Positions 30,550 through 38,948 of a stretch of 64,000 nucleotides of DNA are shown here, one piece after another; the stretch's first letter is position 1; each line of letters starts with the position of its first letter. Made by a program: the position numbers and the translations under genes. Source of the DNA: Agarivorans albus (GTDB taxonomy: Bacteria; Pseudomonadota; Gammaproteobacteria; Enterobacterales; Celerinatantimonadaceae); assembly GCF_019670105.1 (NCBI RefSeq), contig NZ_AP023032.1:3032972-3096971 (forward strand), given 5' to 3'. A model generated the notes under the pieces. That model was not told where the DNA came from. It saw only the letters and a list, made by a program, of their open reading frames with translations, and made no database searches.

Positions 30550-30581
30550 TGCCTGATGCTTTTAAGCTATCAGGCATTTTA
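30550..30581 (-). terminator. Terminator downstream of microprotein gene 1
   Basis: Stem TGCCTGAT...ATCAGGCA extended by GCTT/AAGC with one bulged T. It has A/T runs on both sides, so it can also end Dyp-region transcription. Its TGCCTGA/TCAGGCA core is shared with the terminator after microprotein gene 2. Confidence 0.7.
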
Positions 30582-30678
30582 GAACATTTGACTCATAGTG
30601 TATTCTCGCTCAGTTGACTGTCACTCTCTCGGCATTGCGAAAGGCTAAGTGCTAAGCCCACATGTTCAAATGTGAGGA

Positions 30679-30771
30679 TTAACGGTGTAGGTTGTTAGAA
30701 TCTGTTGCTTTGTAATCCGCAGCTTTAGTGAAATAGTAAGTTGTATATAAAGAACCAAAGTAATCAAACAT
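30679..30771 (-). CDS. Microprotein 1 (30 aa), member of a twin pair
   Basis: A 30-residue reading frame beginning MFDYFGSLYTTYYFTKAADY and ending NNLHR, then TAA. AGGAG lies 7 nt before the ATG. The twin at 31087 shares 14 of the first 17 residues (consensus MFDYFG-LY--YYFTKA), the DY that follows, and the final His-Arg, with the same ribosome-binding site and spacing. Very aromatic (seven Tyr or Phe in the first 14), not clearly a membrane segment. Two CRP sites lie upstream and a terminator about 100 nt downstream. Conservation of the protein in two copies argues that it is translated. No known family recognised. Confidence 0.75.
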   Translation of the reverse strand: MFDYFGSLYTTYYFTKAADYKATDSNNLHR

Positions 30772-30796
30772 AGTGTTTCTCCTAGAAACTAAAAAG

Positions 30797-30812
30797 TGTG
30801 AACCAGCTCACG
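30797..30812. promoter_or_regulatory. CRP site, proximal, microprotein gene 1
   Basis: TGTGA-ACCAGC-TCACG, one mismatch to TGTGA-N6-TCACA. It is centred about 33 bp before the ATG. Confidence 0.6.
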
Positions 30813-30825
30813 GAAAGAATAATAA

Positions 30826-30841
30826 TGTGACACACATCACA
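30826..30841. promoter_or_regulatory. CRP site, distal, microprotein gene 1
   Basis: TGTGA-CACACA-TCACA is a perfect CRP core with AT flanks. It is centred 29 bp further upstream than the proximal site. Confidence 0.8.
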
Positions 30842-30915
30842 TTGCAAGCTTGTTTTAGAGTTTTTGCTAAAATAATTTGCTCAGGAAACGAACAAGATGG
30901 GAAGCGCGGGGAAAA

Positions 30916-30954
30916 GAATAAAAAATGCCTGAAGGAGCGAGCTCGTTTCAGGCA
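30916..30954 (-). terminator. Terminator of microprotein gene 2
   Basis: On the minus strand TGCCTGAA...TTCAGGCA with a 13-nt loop, followed by TTTTTTATTC. It ends the transcript of the gene at 31087 and sits just upstream of the CRP sites of gene 1. Confidence 0.8.
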
Positions 30955-31086
30955 CTGGGGTTAACTTGATTCATTACAATTATCTCTGCTGTCGTTTATC
31001 TTGCTCTAAGCACCCGAAACGAACATAAGTTGATAATGCTGAACCAATGATCGGATGAAGAACCATATATCCACCTTTAACTAGTC

Positions 31087-31185
31087 TTAACGGTGAATAT
31101 CTTTGCGAGTTTCGCAATAAAAGTTGTAATCATCAGCTTTAGTAAAATAATACGACGAGTAAAGTGCGCCAAAGTAATCAAACAT
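31087..31185 (-). CDS. Microprotein 2 (32 aa), member of a twin pair
   Basis: 32 residues beginning MFDYFGALYSSYYFTKADDY and ending RKDIHR, then TAA. AGGAG is 7 nt before the ATG, as in the twin. The two proteins differ in the first 17 residues only by Ser/Ala and two Thr/Ser changes, but diverge at the nucleotide level in codon third positions (for example TAT ACA ACT against TAC TCG TCG). That points to selection on the protein rather than recent DNA duplication. It has one cysteine near the C-terminus. Two CRP sites upstream with the same arrangement. Function unknown. Confidence 0.75.
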   Translation of the reverse strand: MFDYFGALYSSYYFTKADDYNFYCETRKDIHR

Positions 31186-31230
31186 AATCTTTCTCCTAAG
31201 TATTTAATATCATTAGTGTCTCAAATCAAA

Positions 31231-31246
31231 CGTGATCCAAGTCACA
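31231..31246. promoter_or_regulatory. CRP site, proximal, microprotein gene 2
   Basis: CGTGA-TCCAAG-TCACA, one mismatch to consensus. It is centred about 54 bp before the ATG at 31185. Confidence 0.65.
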
Positions 31247-31258
31247 CCTATAATTTAG

Positions 31259-31274
31259 TGTGACACGAATCACA
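31259..31274. promoter_or_regulatory. CRP site, distal, microprotein gene 2
   Basis: TGTGA-CACGAA-TCACA, perfect CRP half-sites. Its centre is 28 bp from the proximal one, matching the 29 bp of gene 1. Confidence 0.8.
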
Positions 31275-31429
31275 TTTCAAGTGACAATTTCATTAAAACC
31301 GAAGTTCACCTAGATATGTTGCTGAAAGGATTTTCACCGCTGCTCAATCACTATAAATCACTAAATAAACTCTATTTTCAAAATTTACCACCAAAGCCAA
31401 AACGTCGCCGATTAGCGACAAAATCTATA

Positions 31430-31876
31430 TTATTCAGCAAGATAGCGAGAAATCGCCAATTCTAGCTGTTGTTGTTCTTGGCAATTACCACAATATTGTT
31501 CCAATCGTGCTAAGTTTTGCTCTGCTCGCGCTAACTCTTGCAGACTCAAGTACAGCTCTCCCGAATACTCTAAAGCGCCAAGATGAGAAGGTTTGATAGA
31601 CAAGGCTTGCTGATAAGCATACAAAGCTTGCTGGTAGTGGCCTTGCTTACGCAAGCTAAAGCCGAGTAGGTTCCAAGCGTCGGCTGAGCGGCGACCCTTT
31701 TTACTTTGCAGGTAGTCACTGAGCCATTCGCTAGCTTGAAGATAGTTTTGTTCACTAAGCATGGCTTCAGCAGCACTAAGCGGCTTACTGCTCTTTTGAG
31801 ATTCATATCGACCACTTCCTGCAGCGTTCACTTGTGAAGCCAAAAACAGACCAAGCAGCAAGGTAACAAGTTTCAT
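31430..31876 (-). CDS. Periplasmic TPR-repeat protein
   Basis: 148 residues. Signal peptide MKLVTLLLGLFLASQVNA, then two or three TPR units: AWNLLGFSLRKQGHYQQALYAYQQALSIKPSHLGALEYSGELYLSLQ region is a classic pair (residues about 70-125). TPRs mediate protein contacts; the partner is unknown. ATG 31876 is chosen because AAGGAA precedes it and it starts the signal peptide; an upstream in-frame start would lie inside the repeat element. The 160-bp repeat element ends 18 bp upstream, so the promoter probably lies within or beyond it. Confidence 0.75.
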   Translation of the reverse strand: MKLVTLLLGLFLASQVNAAGSGRYESQKSSKPLSAAEAMLSEQNYLQASEWLSDYLQSKKGRRSADAWNLLGFSLRKQGHYQQALYAYQQALSIKPSHLGALEYSGELYLSLQELARAEQNLARLEQYCGNCQEQQQLELAISRYLAE

Positions 31877-31893
31877 GGTTATTTCCTTATTTG

Positions 31894-32053
31894 TACCAAT
31901 CGTACTAATTAACTGATCATTCAATCTGCTTAGAAAACTCGATAACTGCGTTAGAATTTTTGATTGTAGAATAACTACTTATCGAAAATCTCTGTCTTAA
32001 TCTCGAGTATTTTTCCTGCGCTATTGCTGATCGCTTACTTAGTGTGATTGGTA
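31894..32053. repeat. 160-bp inverted-repeat element, copy 2 (MITE-like)
   Basis: Reverse-complement copy of 1948-2106, about 89% identical by eye with one single-base indel. Terminal words are TACCAATC and GATTGGTA. Relative to the gene it precedes (the TPR gene), it has the same orientation and nearly the same distance as copy 1 has to the dGTPase gene. Confidence 0.8.
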
Positions 32054-32154
32054 TTAGAGATGTATCTAGAGTACGGCGGCAATGCTTGAGAAGTTCAGTA
32101 GAGTTGCTTGAAGTTAGCGCTGATGGCGAGTTTTGGTGGAGACTTAATAGCAAA

Positions 32155-32176
32155 AAACCCCGCCGCAGCGAGGTTT
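32155..32176 (-). terminator. Terminator of pstS
   Basis: On the minus strand AACCTCGC-TGCG-GCGGGGTT followed by TTTTG; one G-U pair in the stem. 21 bp after the pstS stop. Confidence 0.8.
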
Positions 32177-32196
32177 TATTATTAGCTACTCTCAGA

Positions 32197-33171
32197 TTAT
32201 AGAGAGATACCTAATTTTTCTAGGTCAGCCATAACTACTTTTGAAGGTAGTGGTACGTAACCGTCTTTAGCAACAATTGTTTGACCTGTTTTAGACAGAA
32301 TCATTTTTAGGAACTCACGCTCCATTGGTGCTAATGGCTTGTTAGGGTGCTTGTTAACGTAAACGTATAAGAAGCGAGATAGTGGGTACTTACCAGTAGC
32401 GGCGTTGTCTAAAGTAGCTTCAATGTAGTCATTACCTTTCTTGGCAAGAGCAACAGCTTTAACACCAGACGTTTTGTAACCGATACCTGAGTAACCGATA
32501 GCGTTCAAAGAAGAAGATACAGACTGAACAACTGAAGCAGAACCAGGCTGTTCGTTTACAGTGTTCTTGAAGTCACCCTTACAAAGTGCTTTCTTCTTGA
32601 AGTAACCGTAAGTACCAGATACTGAGTTACGGCCGAACAATTGAATGTCTTTATCAGCCCAAGAACCTTCTAGACCAACTTGGCTCCAACGGTCAGCAAC
32701 TGCGTTCTCACCACACTTAAGAGTAGAAGAGAAGATAGCGTCAACTTGAGCAAGGTTTAAACCTTCGATTGGGTTGTCTTTATGAACAAATACAGCCAAT
32801 GCGTCGATAGCTACGCGAACTGGAGTTGGCTTGTAACCGAAGCGCTTTTCGAAAGCTTCTACTTCTTTGCTCTTCATTTGACGGCTCATTGGGCCGAACT
32901 GAGAAGTACCTTCAGTTAGAGCTGGAGGAGCAGTAGAAGAACCAGCAGCTTGAATTTGTACGTTTACGTTAGGGTATTCACGCTTAAACTCTTCAGCCCA
33001 CAAAGTCATCATGTTGGCTAAAGTATCAGAACCTACAGATGAAAGGTTACCTGAAACACCAGTTGTTTTCTTGTATTCAGGAAGAGTGGCATCCAGGCCA
33101 GCTGCAAGTACGGTAGTTGTTACCAATGAGGCAGAAATAGCTACTGCACTAAGCAATTTTTTAAATGTCAT
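32197..33171 (-). CDS. pstS: Phosphate-binding protein PstS
   Basis: 324 residues. Signal peptide [23 protein letters not shown], then the phosphate-site motifs [35 protein letters not shown] and [19 protein letters not shown]. Periplasmic partner of PstCAB, but encoded 18 kb away from them and alone. The start at 33171 follows GGAG by 6 nt; the earlier ATG at 33183 overlaps that site. A Pho box lies 81-98 bp upstream. PstS of this type (PstS family of Vibrio/Shewanella) differs in length from E. coli PstS (346). Confidence 0.92.
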   Translation of the reverse strand: MTFKKLLSAVAISASLVTTTVLAAGLDATLPEYKKTTGVSGNLSSVGSDTLANMMTLWAEEFKREYPNVNVQIQAAGSSTAPPALTEGTSQFGPMSRQMKSKEVEAFEKRFGYKPTPVRVAIDALAVFVHKDNPIEGLNLAQVDAIFSSTLKCGENAVADRWSQVGLEGSWADKDIQLFGRNSVSGTYGYFKKKALCKGDFKNTVNEQPGSASVVQSVSSSLNAIGYSGIGYKTSGVKAVALAKKGNDYIEATLDNAATGKYPLSRFLYVYVNKHPNKPLAPMEREFLKMILSKTGQTIVAKDGYVPLPSKVVMADLEKLGISL

Positions 33172-33251
33172 CTTTATCTCCATAAATGACGCGTTGAGTT
33201 ATTTTCGTCATGTAGTATTGGTGAATTCGATGACAATTATATTTCTGCAGT

Positions 33252-33269
33252 GTGACAGTTATATGTCAG
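33252..33269 (-). promoter_or_regulatory. Pho box of pstS
   Basis: Minus strand CTGACAT-ATAA-CTGTCAC, two 7-bp repeats with 4-bp spacer, near the PhoB consensus. Confidence 0.85.
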
Positions 33270-33381
33270 TCTATTATTTTCGTAAAAAAACTGTCTTTTT
33301 TGCCAAGCAATGAAAATAACTAATTGAATTAGCAGACAATTAACCACAGAAAATAATAGTGTTTTTTGATAAAGCAGCGGG

Positions 33382-33412
33382 AAAAGCTCGGTAGATAGTC
33401 TACCGAGCTTTT
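33382..33412. terminator. Bidirectional terminator after the alginate lyase gene
   Basis: 14-bp perfect stem AAAAGCTCGGTAGA / TCTACCGAGCTTTT with a 3-nt loop and T-rich flank. It lies 5 bp beyond the lyase stop (minus strand). Confidence 0.9.
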
Positions 33413-33416
33413 AATT

Positions 33417-34880
33417 TTAAGGGTTATAACCTTGGTGAGTATTACTCAAAGCATAAAAAGTGGCTTGCACGTAGTCGTCAACATCGCCAGATTTATTTTG
33501 ATTGTATACCCCAGCTTTAAAGTACATATATTGGTCTGGGTCGTCGTAAGCGCTGTCGCTCATATCGTAGCTTGCAGAAACGTCAGCTTTACCCTCACGA
33601 ATAATGGTAACGCTTAGGGTATTAGCGACAACCTTAATCCGATAGCTAAATTTCTCGTCTAGCGCGATACCATCGGAAGGATTGCTAGCAGTATTACTTC
33701 TGCTACCTATCATCTCCACCCAATCATCATCAGATTGATTTCGCGACTCGTGAGCAAAATAGATAGCCCCTTTATCATTGTTAGGCAACTTACGGTAATA
33801 AAGGCGGATCGGCTCATCATCATTAGCATGAATTTGACCAATGATTACTCGACCAATTTGATAATCTTCCCCGGTAGTTGTGACATGGTTTACCGCCAAT
33901 GTGGCAAACAGTTCACCGTTCACTCCACCCGCATTATTTTGCGCGCTGCTAGGCGCACTAGAAAATACCCAGTTGTTTTTATTTACACCTTGGGTACTTA
34001 TGCTGGTATCACCACGTCGTAGCATTTCTCGTAACTCGGTACGAACATAAGTAGTATTTGCGGAGGTTTTATAACCATAGATAGGGGTTTTGAATACCAT
34101 GCCACCATCGGCTCCGGTATAAAAATACTCGCTGTTCTCATAACCGTTGTTTAGCTCAGACTCTTTAATCGAGTCTGCAGTGCCAGAGTTATCGGTATCA
34201 GTAGGTATGCTCAAATACCAATCTTGTAAGTCAAAGTTGCCTGATGGCGGTAAAGATGGGTTAAGATCTTCAACCGGCTCGGTAATAACTTCGTCGTTGC
34301 AGCCTTCTGCAGTCACTTCAATGACACTGTTCCAATTACTCTCTGAGTTGCCGTTGCCGGTTAAGCGCAAGTATTGAACATTTTCAATTAACTCATCTGT
34401 TAGCGTAATCACTTCTGCATTGCCGGTAGCTTTGTCAGACATTCCGCCTGTCACTACATCCTGCCACTGCAGATTATCGGTAGAAATTGCTAAGTCATAA
34501 TAGGCAAAACGACTAGTATTGTTCAGCCAATAAAGGTTAATACTCGTAACAATTGAAGGACTACTTAGGCTGTAGGTTATTTGCTTGCCAATCCCTTCCG
34601 ACGACCAACGCGACTCGCTGTCATAGTTACCGTCAATAGAATTCTCTGGCCCATAGCCCACTTTATGGTTTCCATCATCACTGGCTTGGCTAATGCTTAA
34701 CACTTTAGGGCTAAGGCAACTTGGATCTATTGGGTCTGTGGGTGGCTCAGGAGTTGTTGGCTCTTCGGGCGTACTTGGCTCATTGCCAGGATCAGCCACT
34801 CCAGCGGTTTCAGAAGAACCGCCACACCCCGCCAAAGATAACAGCAACACCAAGCCAAGGGGCTTTCCAATCAACTTCAT
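33417..34880 (-). CDS. Lipoprotein alginate lyase: CBM32-like plus PL7
   Basis: 487 residues. The start MKLIGKPLGLVLLLSLAGC has a lipobox with Cys19, so the enzyme is membrane-anchored, probably at the outer membrane. A Pro/Thr/Glu linker follows, then an F5/8C (CBM32-like) domain (about residues 55-195, with GPENSIDGNYDSESRWSSEG), then a PL7 lyase domain with its three motifs: RTELREM (near 279), GQIH (near 346) and YFKAGVYNQN (near 450). QIH suggests polyM or mixed alginate preference. ATG 34880 starts the lipoprotein signal; the frame remains open another 50 codons upstream, but that would spoil it. Confidence 0.92.
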   Translation of the reverse strand: MKLIGKPLGLVLLLSLAGCGGSSETAGVADPGNEPSTPEEPTTPEPPTDPIDPSCLSPKVLSISQASDDGNHKVGYGPENSIDGNYDSESRWSSEGIGKQITYSLSSPSIVTSINLYWLNNTSRFAYYDLAISTDNLQWQDVVTGGMSDKATGNAEVITLTDELIENVQYLRLTGNGNSESNWNSVIEVTAEGCNDEVITEPVEDLNPSLPPSGNFDLQDWYLSIPTDTDNSGTADSIKESELNNGYENSEYFYTGADGGMVFKTPIYGYKTSANTTYVRTELREMLRRGDTSISTQGVNKNNWVFSSAPSSAQNNAGGVNGELFATLAVNHVTTTGEDYQIGRVIIGQIHANDDEPIRLYYRKLPNNDKGAIYFAHESRNQSDDDWVEMIGSRSNTASNPSDGIALDEKFSYRIKVVANTLSVTIIREGKADVSASYDMSDSAYDDPDQYMYFKAGVYNQNKSGDVDDYVQATFYALSNTHQGYNP

Positions 34881-34985
34881 ATTAAGTATTGTCCATAACA
34901 ACTTTAAATGTATTACAATACTATATTTATAAAATAAGATTGGCAATCTACTCGCCAAAGCAATTATCCAGCTTGTGAACCAGCT

Positions 34986-35014
34986 AAAAAAAGCGAGCAT
35001 TTCTGCTCGCTTTT
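34986..35014 (-). terminator. Terminator of the MltF-like gene
   Basis: Stem GCGAGCA / TGCTCGC with a 4-nt loop, followed on the minus strand by TTTTTTT. 40 bp after the stop. Confidence 0.85.
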
Positions 35015-35053
35015 CGATTAACTCACTCACCCAATAACAGGTAAAAGCAGGCG

Positions 35054-36541
35054 CTACTCCTCTTCTCTGTCGCCCTCTAAATCTAAGGCTAAGGTATAGG
35101 CGATGTAATACTTGTAAACGTTGGAGACATAACGCACTGTTTCTCTGCCAATAATACGCCCTGCTGCTATTTCCACATTACCAAACCATAGATTGGGATC
35201 TAAATTCATTTCTTTAGTGAGTCGGCGCATTTTGTTCATTTTAGTGGGCCCAGCATTGTAGGCCGCCCAAATGAGGGCCATCCGCTCACTGTCTTCAATG
35301 CCTTCTTCATTAATATAATGTGTACGCAACCAGGCCAAGTATTTAATTCCAGCCGCGATATTTTGTTCAGGATCGCTTAAATCGCTGTAGCCCATTTGTT
35401 TAGCAGTTGAAGGCAATAACTGCATAATACCGCGCGCCCCGCGATGGCTAACTTTGGTATTGTCTAAGCCCGACTCCTGATAACCCTGGGCAACAATCGC
35501 TAGGTAATCAAAGTCGTATTCATTGGCATACTTTTTAAAGAAAGGCACATAACGGTTAAAACGCATTCGATCTTCAGAATTGGCTAAGCGATTAATCCAC
35601 GCAGTATGGTCGAAATAGCGATTAAGCAAAGTATTGCCTAGTAGACTTCCTTGTTTAACTTGCTTATTTACAAACTCTTGTAAGTTTTCTTGTAGCTTAG
35701 GATTAGTTTTACGTACAGCCCAGCCTAAGCTTTGATTGCGACTGGTAGTAAGTTGTTCATTGATCCGAATATCTTTAAACACCTTTTCCCACAAGTGTGC
35801 TTTGTAATCATCAATAATGGTATAAGGCATCACTCCCGCGTTCACCAGCTCCAAAATATCTTCAGACAACAAGTTACCATCGGCTTCTATTACTTTAATC
35901 GGTTTAACGCCGCGCATTTTTAAGGTGAAATTGAGGGCTTTTAAGTGCTCGGCATAACTGCTGCCATCCATCACGTAGACCTTTTTACCCGACAGCTCTT
36001 CCCAGCTGTTTACCTTTGGCGCATCTTTATTACTCACTAATACTTCATTCACCCCTTCTGCATTACCTAAGGCGAAACGCAGTTGTTTCTTACGCTCCGG
36101 GGTTGCGGTTAAAAAGGCGGCTACCACATCTCCCCGACCCGCCTCTAAAGCAGGAATAAGCTGATCAAAATGCACTGGCACGATTTTCACTTTGGTTTTT
36201 TCTACATCACGCCTAATACCTTGATTGAGAAACTTCTCGTACAAATGCAGCAACTCGATTTGAATGCCAAGCGGCCGCCCATCTGCCAAATGAAAATCTG
36301 ACTTACCGTAAGTCACCAAGGCACGAATAATTTTGCGCTCTTTAATTTCGGGTAGGTCACCAACAAAAGGTTCGCGGATATAAAAGGGAAATTGCAGTAA
36401 ATCGCTACTCTCTGGAAGCTCCACCTCATCTTCCACCGCTGCACTAGGCAAGGCGAATAAGACGAGCCAAGCCATGCTCAGCATTAAGATAAAATTGCGT
36501 AAAAGACCCTGTAATTTCAAAGGAATACCATTACAAATCAA
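35054..36541 (-). CDS. MltF-like lytic transglycosylase
   Basis: About 495 residues. Hydrophobic signal segment (residues 13-34), then a solute-binding-protein domain (about 65-310, GRPLGIQIELLHLYEKF), then an SLT domain with the catalytic glutamate in QESGLDNTKVSHRGARGIMQLLPSTAKQ. This is the MltF architecture: cleaves peptidoglycan in the periplasm and is regulated by muropeptides in MltF. The start is uncertain. TTG 36541 is the longest reading; no ATG with a good ribosome-binding site is seen before the signal segment. A perfect palindrome lies directly upstream. Not named mltF because several paralogues share this order. Confidence 0.85.
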   Translation of the reverse strand: MICNGIPLKLQGLLRNFILMLSMAWLVLFALPSAAVEDEVELPESSDLLQFPFYIREPFVGDLPEIKERKIIRALVTYGKSDFHLADGRPLGIQIELLHLYEKFLNQGIRRDVEKTKVKIVPVHFDQLIPALEAGRGDVVAAFLTATPERKKQLRFALGNAEGVNEVLVSNKDAPKVNSWEELSGKKVYVMDGSSYAEHLKALNFTLKMRGVKPIKVIEADGNLLSEDILELVNAGVMPYTIIDDYKAHLWEKVFKDIRINEQLTTSRNQSLGWAVRKTNPKLQENLQEFVNKQVKQGSLLGNTLLNRYFDHTAWINRLANSEDRMRFNRYVPFFKKYANEYDFDYLAIVAQGYQESGLDNTKVSHRGARGIMQLLPSTAKQMGYSDLSDPEQNIAAGIKYLAWLRTHYINEEGIEDSERMALIWAAYNAGPTKMNKMRRLTKEMNLDPNLWFGNVEIAAGRIIGRETVRYVSNVYKYYIAYTLALDLEGDREEE

Positions 36542-36542
36542 A

Positions 36543-36560
36543 CTTATACTTCAGTATAAG
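36543..36560. promoter_or_regulatory. Palindrome at the MltF-like gene start
   Basis: CTTATACT-TC-AGTATAAG, perfect 8-bp arms, immediately upstream of the first possible start. It could be an operator or a hairpin at the 5' end of the transcript. Confidence 0.35.
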
Positions 36561-36597
36561 CTCAATTGTTCAAAAAGTATCAGTAGAATTGAAAGCT

Positions 36598-36625
36598 GTG
36601 AAGCCAGACGCTTTGCTGGCTTCAC
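36598..36625 (-). terminator. Hairpin after phoR
   Basis: 10-bp stem GTGAAGCCAG / CTGGCTTCAC, 9 bp after the phoR stop. Only a weak T run follows on the minus strand. Confidence 0.5.
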
Positions 36626-36633
36626 CAAGAGGA

Positions 36634-37932
36634 TTATTGCTGGATAAACAGCTTACGAGGAATGATAAAACTAAAGGTACTTCCCTTGCTCACGCTGCTC
36701 TTAATTTTAAGCTGGCTATCATGATGTTGCAGCGCATGTTTAACAATAGATAAGCCAAGGCCAGCACCACCAGTATCGCGAGAACGCGCTTTATCTACGC
36801 GATAGAAACGCTCGGTAAGACGTTGTAGGTGTTTACGTTCAATACCCGGGCCTGAGTCTTTAACCAAAAACAACGCGCCCTGCGGAATCAGCGATAAACT
36901 CACATGGATCTCGCCGGGTTGCCCGCAATACTTAATGGCATTACTCACTAGGTTGCCACAAGCACTACGTAGCTGTTCACGATCACCTTTAATTTCTATA
37001 TCTGGGGCGATGTCAAAACTAAAACTTAACTGTTTACCTTTTGCTAAACCGGCTACTTCGGCCTCTAGATTACCCACCATGCTCGAGAAGTTAATAGTCT
37101 CTTGATTATCTTCCACTGAGGCTGATTCAATTTTGGCCAGAGTAAGCAGCTGATTAACCAAGTTCTCCATGCGGCTACTTTGATCCAACATGGTATTGCG
37201 CGCTTTGCCCCAAATCATTGGGTCAACTTCATCTTGGTCGAGCATTTCTAAATAACCGCGCATTACCGTTAAAGGTGTGCGCAGTTCATGGCTAACGTTA
37301 GATACAAAGCGTTTGCGCATCTTTTCCAGTTTACGTAGCTGGCTCACATCACGAATCACTAATAGCAACTGTTGTTGGCTATAAGGCATGGCACGAAATT
37401 CTAACCACACGTTACTTTGCACAGGGCTAACTATTTCAAGAGGTTGATCGAAACGGGCTTTACGCAGGTAATTTACAAACTTGGGGGTACGAACAAGGTT
37501 GGTTAGGTGCTGCCCAGCATCGGCTGGCCACTTTAAACCAAGCATGCCTTGGGCTAACTGATTACACCACAAAATGGCGCCATCTTGGTTAATCACTACA
37601 ATGGCATCGGGTAAAGCTTCGGCGCCCAAACGAAAGTACTTCATCAATTGGGCTAGCTCTCGCTCACGGCCTAAACGGCGTTTAAGCATGTTATAAATGC
37701 CGTGGAACACCGGCTCCCAGCTGCCAGAACCATGCGGAGGGGACAACTTTCGTTGGTTATATAACCAATCAAGCAATTTATGTTGTTGGGTGTACATCCA
37801 TACAATATGTATAACCGCTGCCAACAAACACATTTCTAGGGTATAACCGGTAAACATACCCAGAACAAATAAAGGCGAGTACACCAAGGCCACTCGCCAC
37901 AATACTCGTTGCCAAGAGAAAGGCACAAACAT
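36634..37932 (-). CDS. phoR: Phosphate-regulon sensor kinase PhoR
   Basis: 432 residues, the E. coli PhoR length (431). Two N-terminal membrane spans (about residues 10-50), a PAS domain (AEALPDAIVVINQDGAILW), the phosphorylated histidine in VSHELRTPLTVMRG-type sequence (SNVSHELRTPLTVM), and the ATPase boxes (N box NLVSNAIKYC, G1 KDSGPGI, G2 GGAGLGLSIV). Phosphorylates PhoB in low phosphate and dephosphorylates it in high phosphate with PhoU. It follows phoB by 6 bp. Confidence 0.96.
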   Translation of the reverse strand: MFVPFSWQRVLWRVALVYSPLFVLGMFTGYTLEMCLLAAVIHIVWMYTQQHKLLDWLYNQRKLSPPHGSGSWEPVFHGIYNMLKRRLGRERELAQLMKYFRLGAEALPDAIVVINQDGAILWCNQLAQGMLGLKWPADAGQHLTNLVRTPKFVNYLRKARFDQPLEIVSPVQSNVWLEFRAMPYSQQQLLLVIRDVSQLRKLEKMRKRFVSNVSHELRTPLTVMRGYLEMLDQDEVDPMIWGKARNTMLDQSSRMENLVNQLLTLAKIESASVEDNQETINFSSMVGNLEAEVAGLAKGKQLSFSFDIAPDIEIKGDREQLRSACGNLVSNAIKYCGQPGEIHVSLSLIPQGALFLVKDSGPGIERKHLQRLTERFYRVDKARSRDTGGAGLGLSIVKHALQHHDSQLKIKSSVSKGSTFSFIIPRKLFIQQ

Positions 37933-37938
37933 CCGTAT

Positions 37939-38640
37939 TTACTTCACCCTAGTTGAAAAACGGTAACCGGAACCTCGTACAGTTTGAATTAAACGGTCAT
38001 ATCCTTGAAGGCCAATCGCTTTACGTAAGCGACGAATATGCACATCCACTGTTCGGTCTTCCACATACACGTTAGTACCCCAAACGTTGTTGAGCAACTG
38101 CTCACGACTATAAACACGCTCAGGGTGAGTCATAAAGAAGTGCAGTAGCTTAAACTCTGTTGGCCCCATATCCAAGGGTTCATTTTCAACGCTAACGCGG
38201 TGAGAAACCGGATCAAGGCGTAAGCCTTGTACTTCAATGGTTTCTTCTAAAGAAGTAGGTGATATACGGCGAATTACCGCTTTAACACGTGCCATTAACT
38301 CTTTAGGCGAGAAAGGCTTAGTTAAGTAATCATCTGCACCGGCTTCTAAACCTTGAACCTTGTCTTCTTCTTCGCCTTTTGCGGTCAACATAATAACCGG
38401 AATTTGACGAGTAAGATCGTGGCGACGCATGTGCTTAATAATTGAAATCCCACTGCCACCAGGCAACATCCAATCTAACAGAGCTAACTCTGGGTAAGGT
38501 TCTGTTAGTTTAGCTAAAGCTTGGTCATAGTCGGCGGCTTCAATCGGCTCATAACCATGCTGCTCTAATACAAAACATAGCATTTCGCGGATTGGAGCTT
38601 CATCTTCTACAACAAGTATCTTCCTGGGCATCTCATTCAT
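37939..38640 (-). CDS. phoB: Phosphate response regulator PhoB
   Basis: 233 residues. Receiver domain with acidic pair [10 protein letters not shown], phosphorylation Asp in [13 protein letters not shown] and Lys in [13 protein letters not shown]; winged-helix DNA-binding domain with [24 protein letters not shown]-type sequence. It binds Pho boxes, four of which or candidates are in this window. A Pho box lies 39 bp upstream, so phoBR is autoregulated. Confidence 0.97.
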   Translation of the reverse strand: MNEMPRKILVVEDEAPIREMLCFVLEQHGYEPIEAADYDQALAKLTEPYPELALLDWMLPGGSGISIIKHMRRHDLTRQIPVIMLTAKGEEEDKVQGLEAGADDYLTKPFSPKELMARVKAVIRRISPTSLEETIEVQGLRLDPVSHRVSVENEPLDMGPTEFKLLHFFMTHPERVYSREQLLNNVWGTNVYVEDRTVDVHIRRLRKAIGLQGYDRLIQTVRGSGYRFSTRVK

Positions 38641-38678
38641 CTCAATCTAAGAAACTGTGGCAATTATGCGACGTATTA

Positions 38679-38696
38679 ATGACAGATTTATGACAA
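38679..38696 (-). promoter_or_regulatory. Pho box of phoBR
   Basis: Minus strand TTGTCAT-AAAT-CTGTCAT, one mismatch to the consensus repeat pair. Confidence 0.9.
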
Positions 38697-38948
38697 GCCT
38701 CAGTGTAAATCAAAGGCTTAAGTAAATATAGCACTTGCCATTTTGGTGCAAAGCAAGAGTATATTGTTCAGCCTGCACCACTTAGGTTCAAAGCTTCCAT
38801 CTCTAGAAGCTAAACCAATGAATATTAAACCCTTAACAAACTATTGATAAATATGAGATTTACTAAGTCTTTATAAAAGTTTTTTGCCTTTGTGGCATTG
38901 CTCGTGCTTCGTCTTGTAGAAACTCATTCAGTTAAATTTAGGGGCAGC

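Noticed and set aside
30773-30964. 63-codon plus-strand frame
   Set aside because: It spans the CRP sites and the terminator of the microprotein genes; no ribosome-binding site and low-complexity product.
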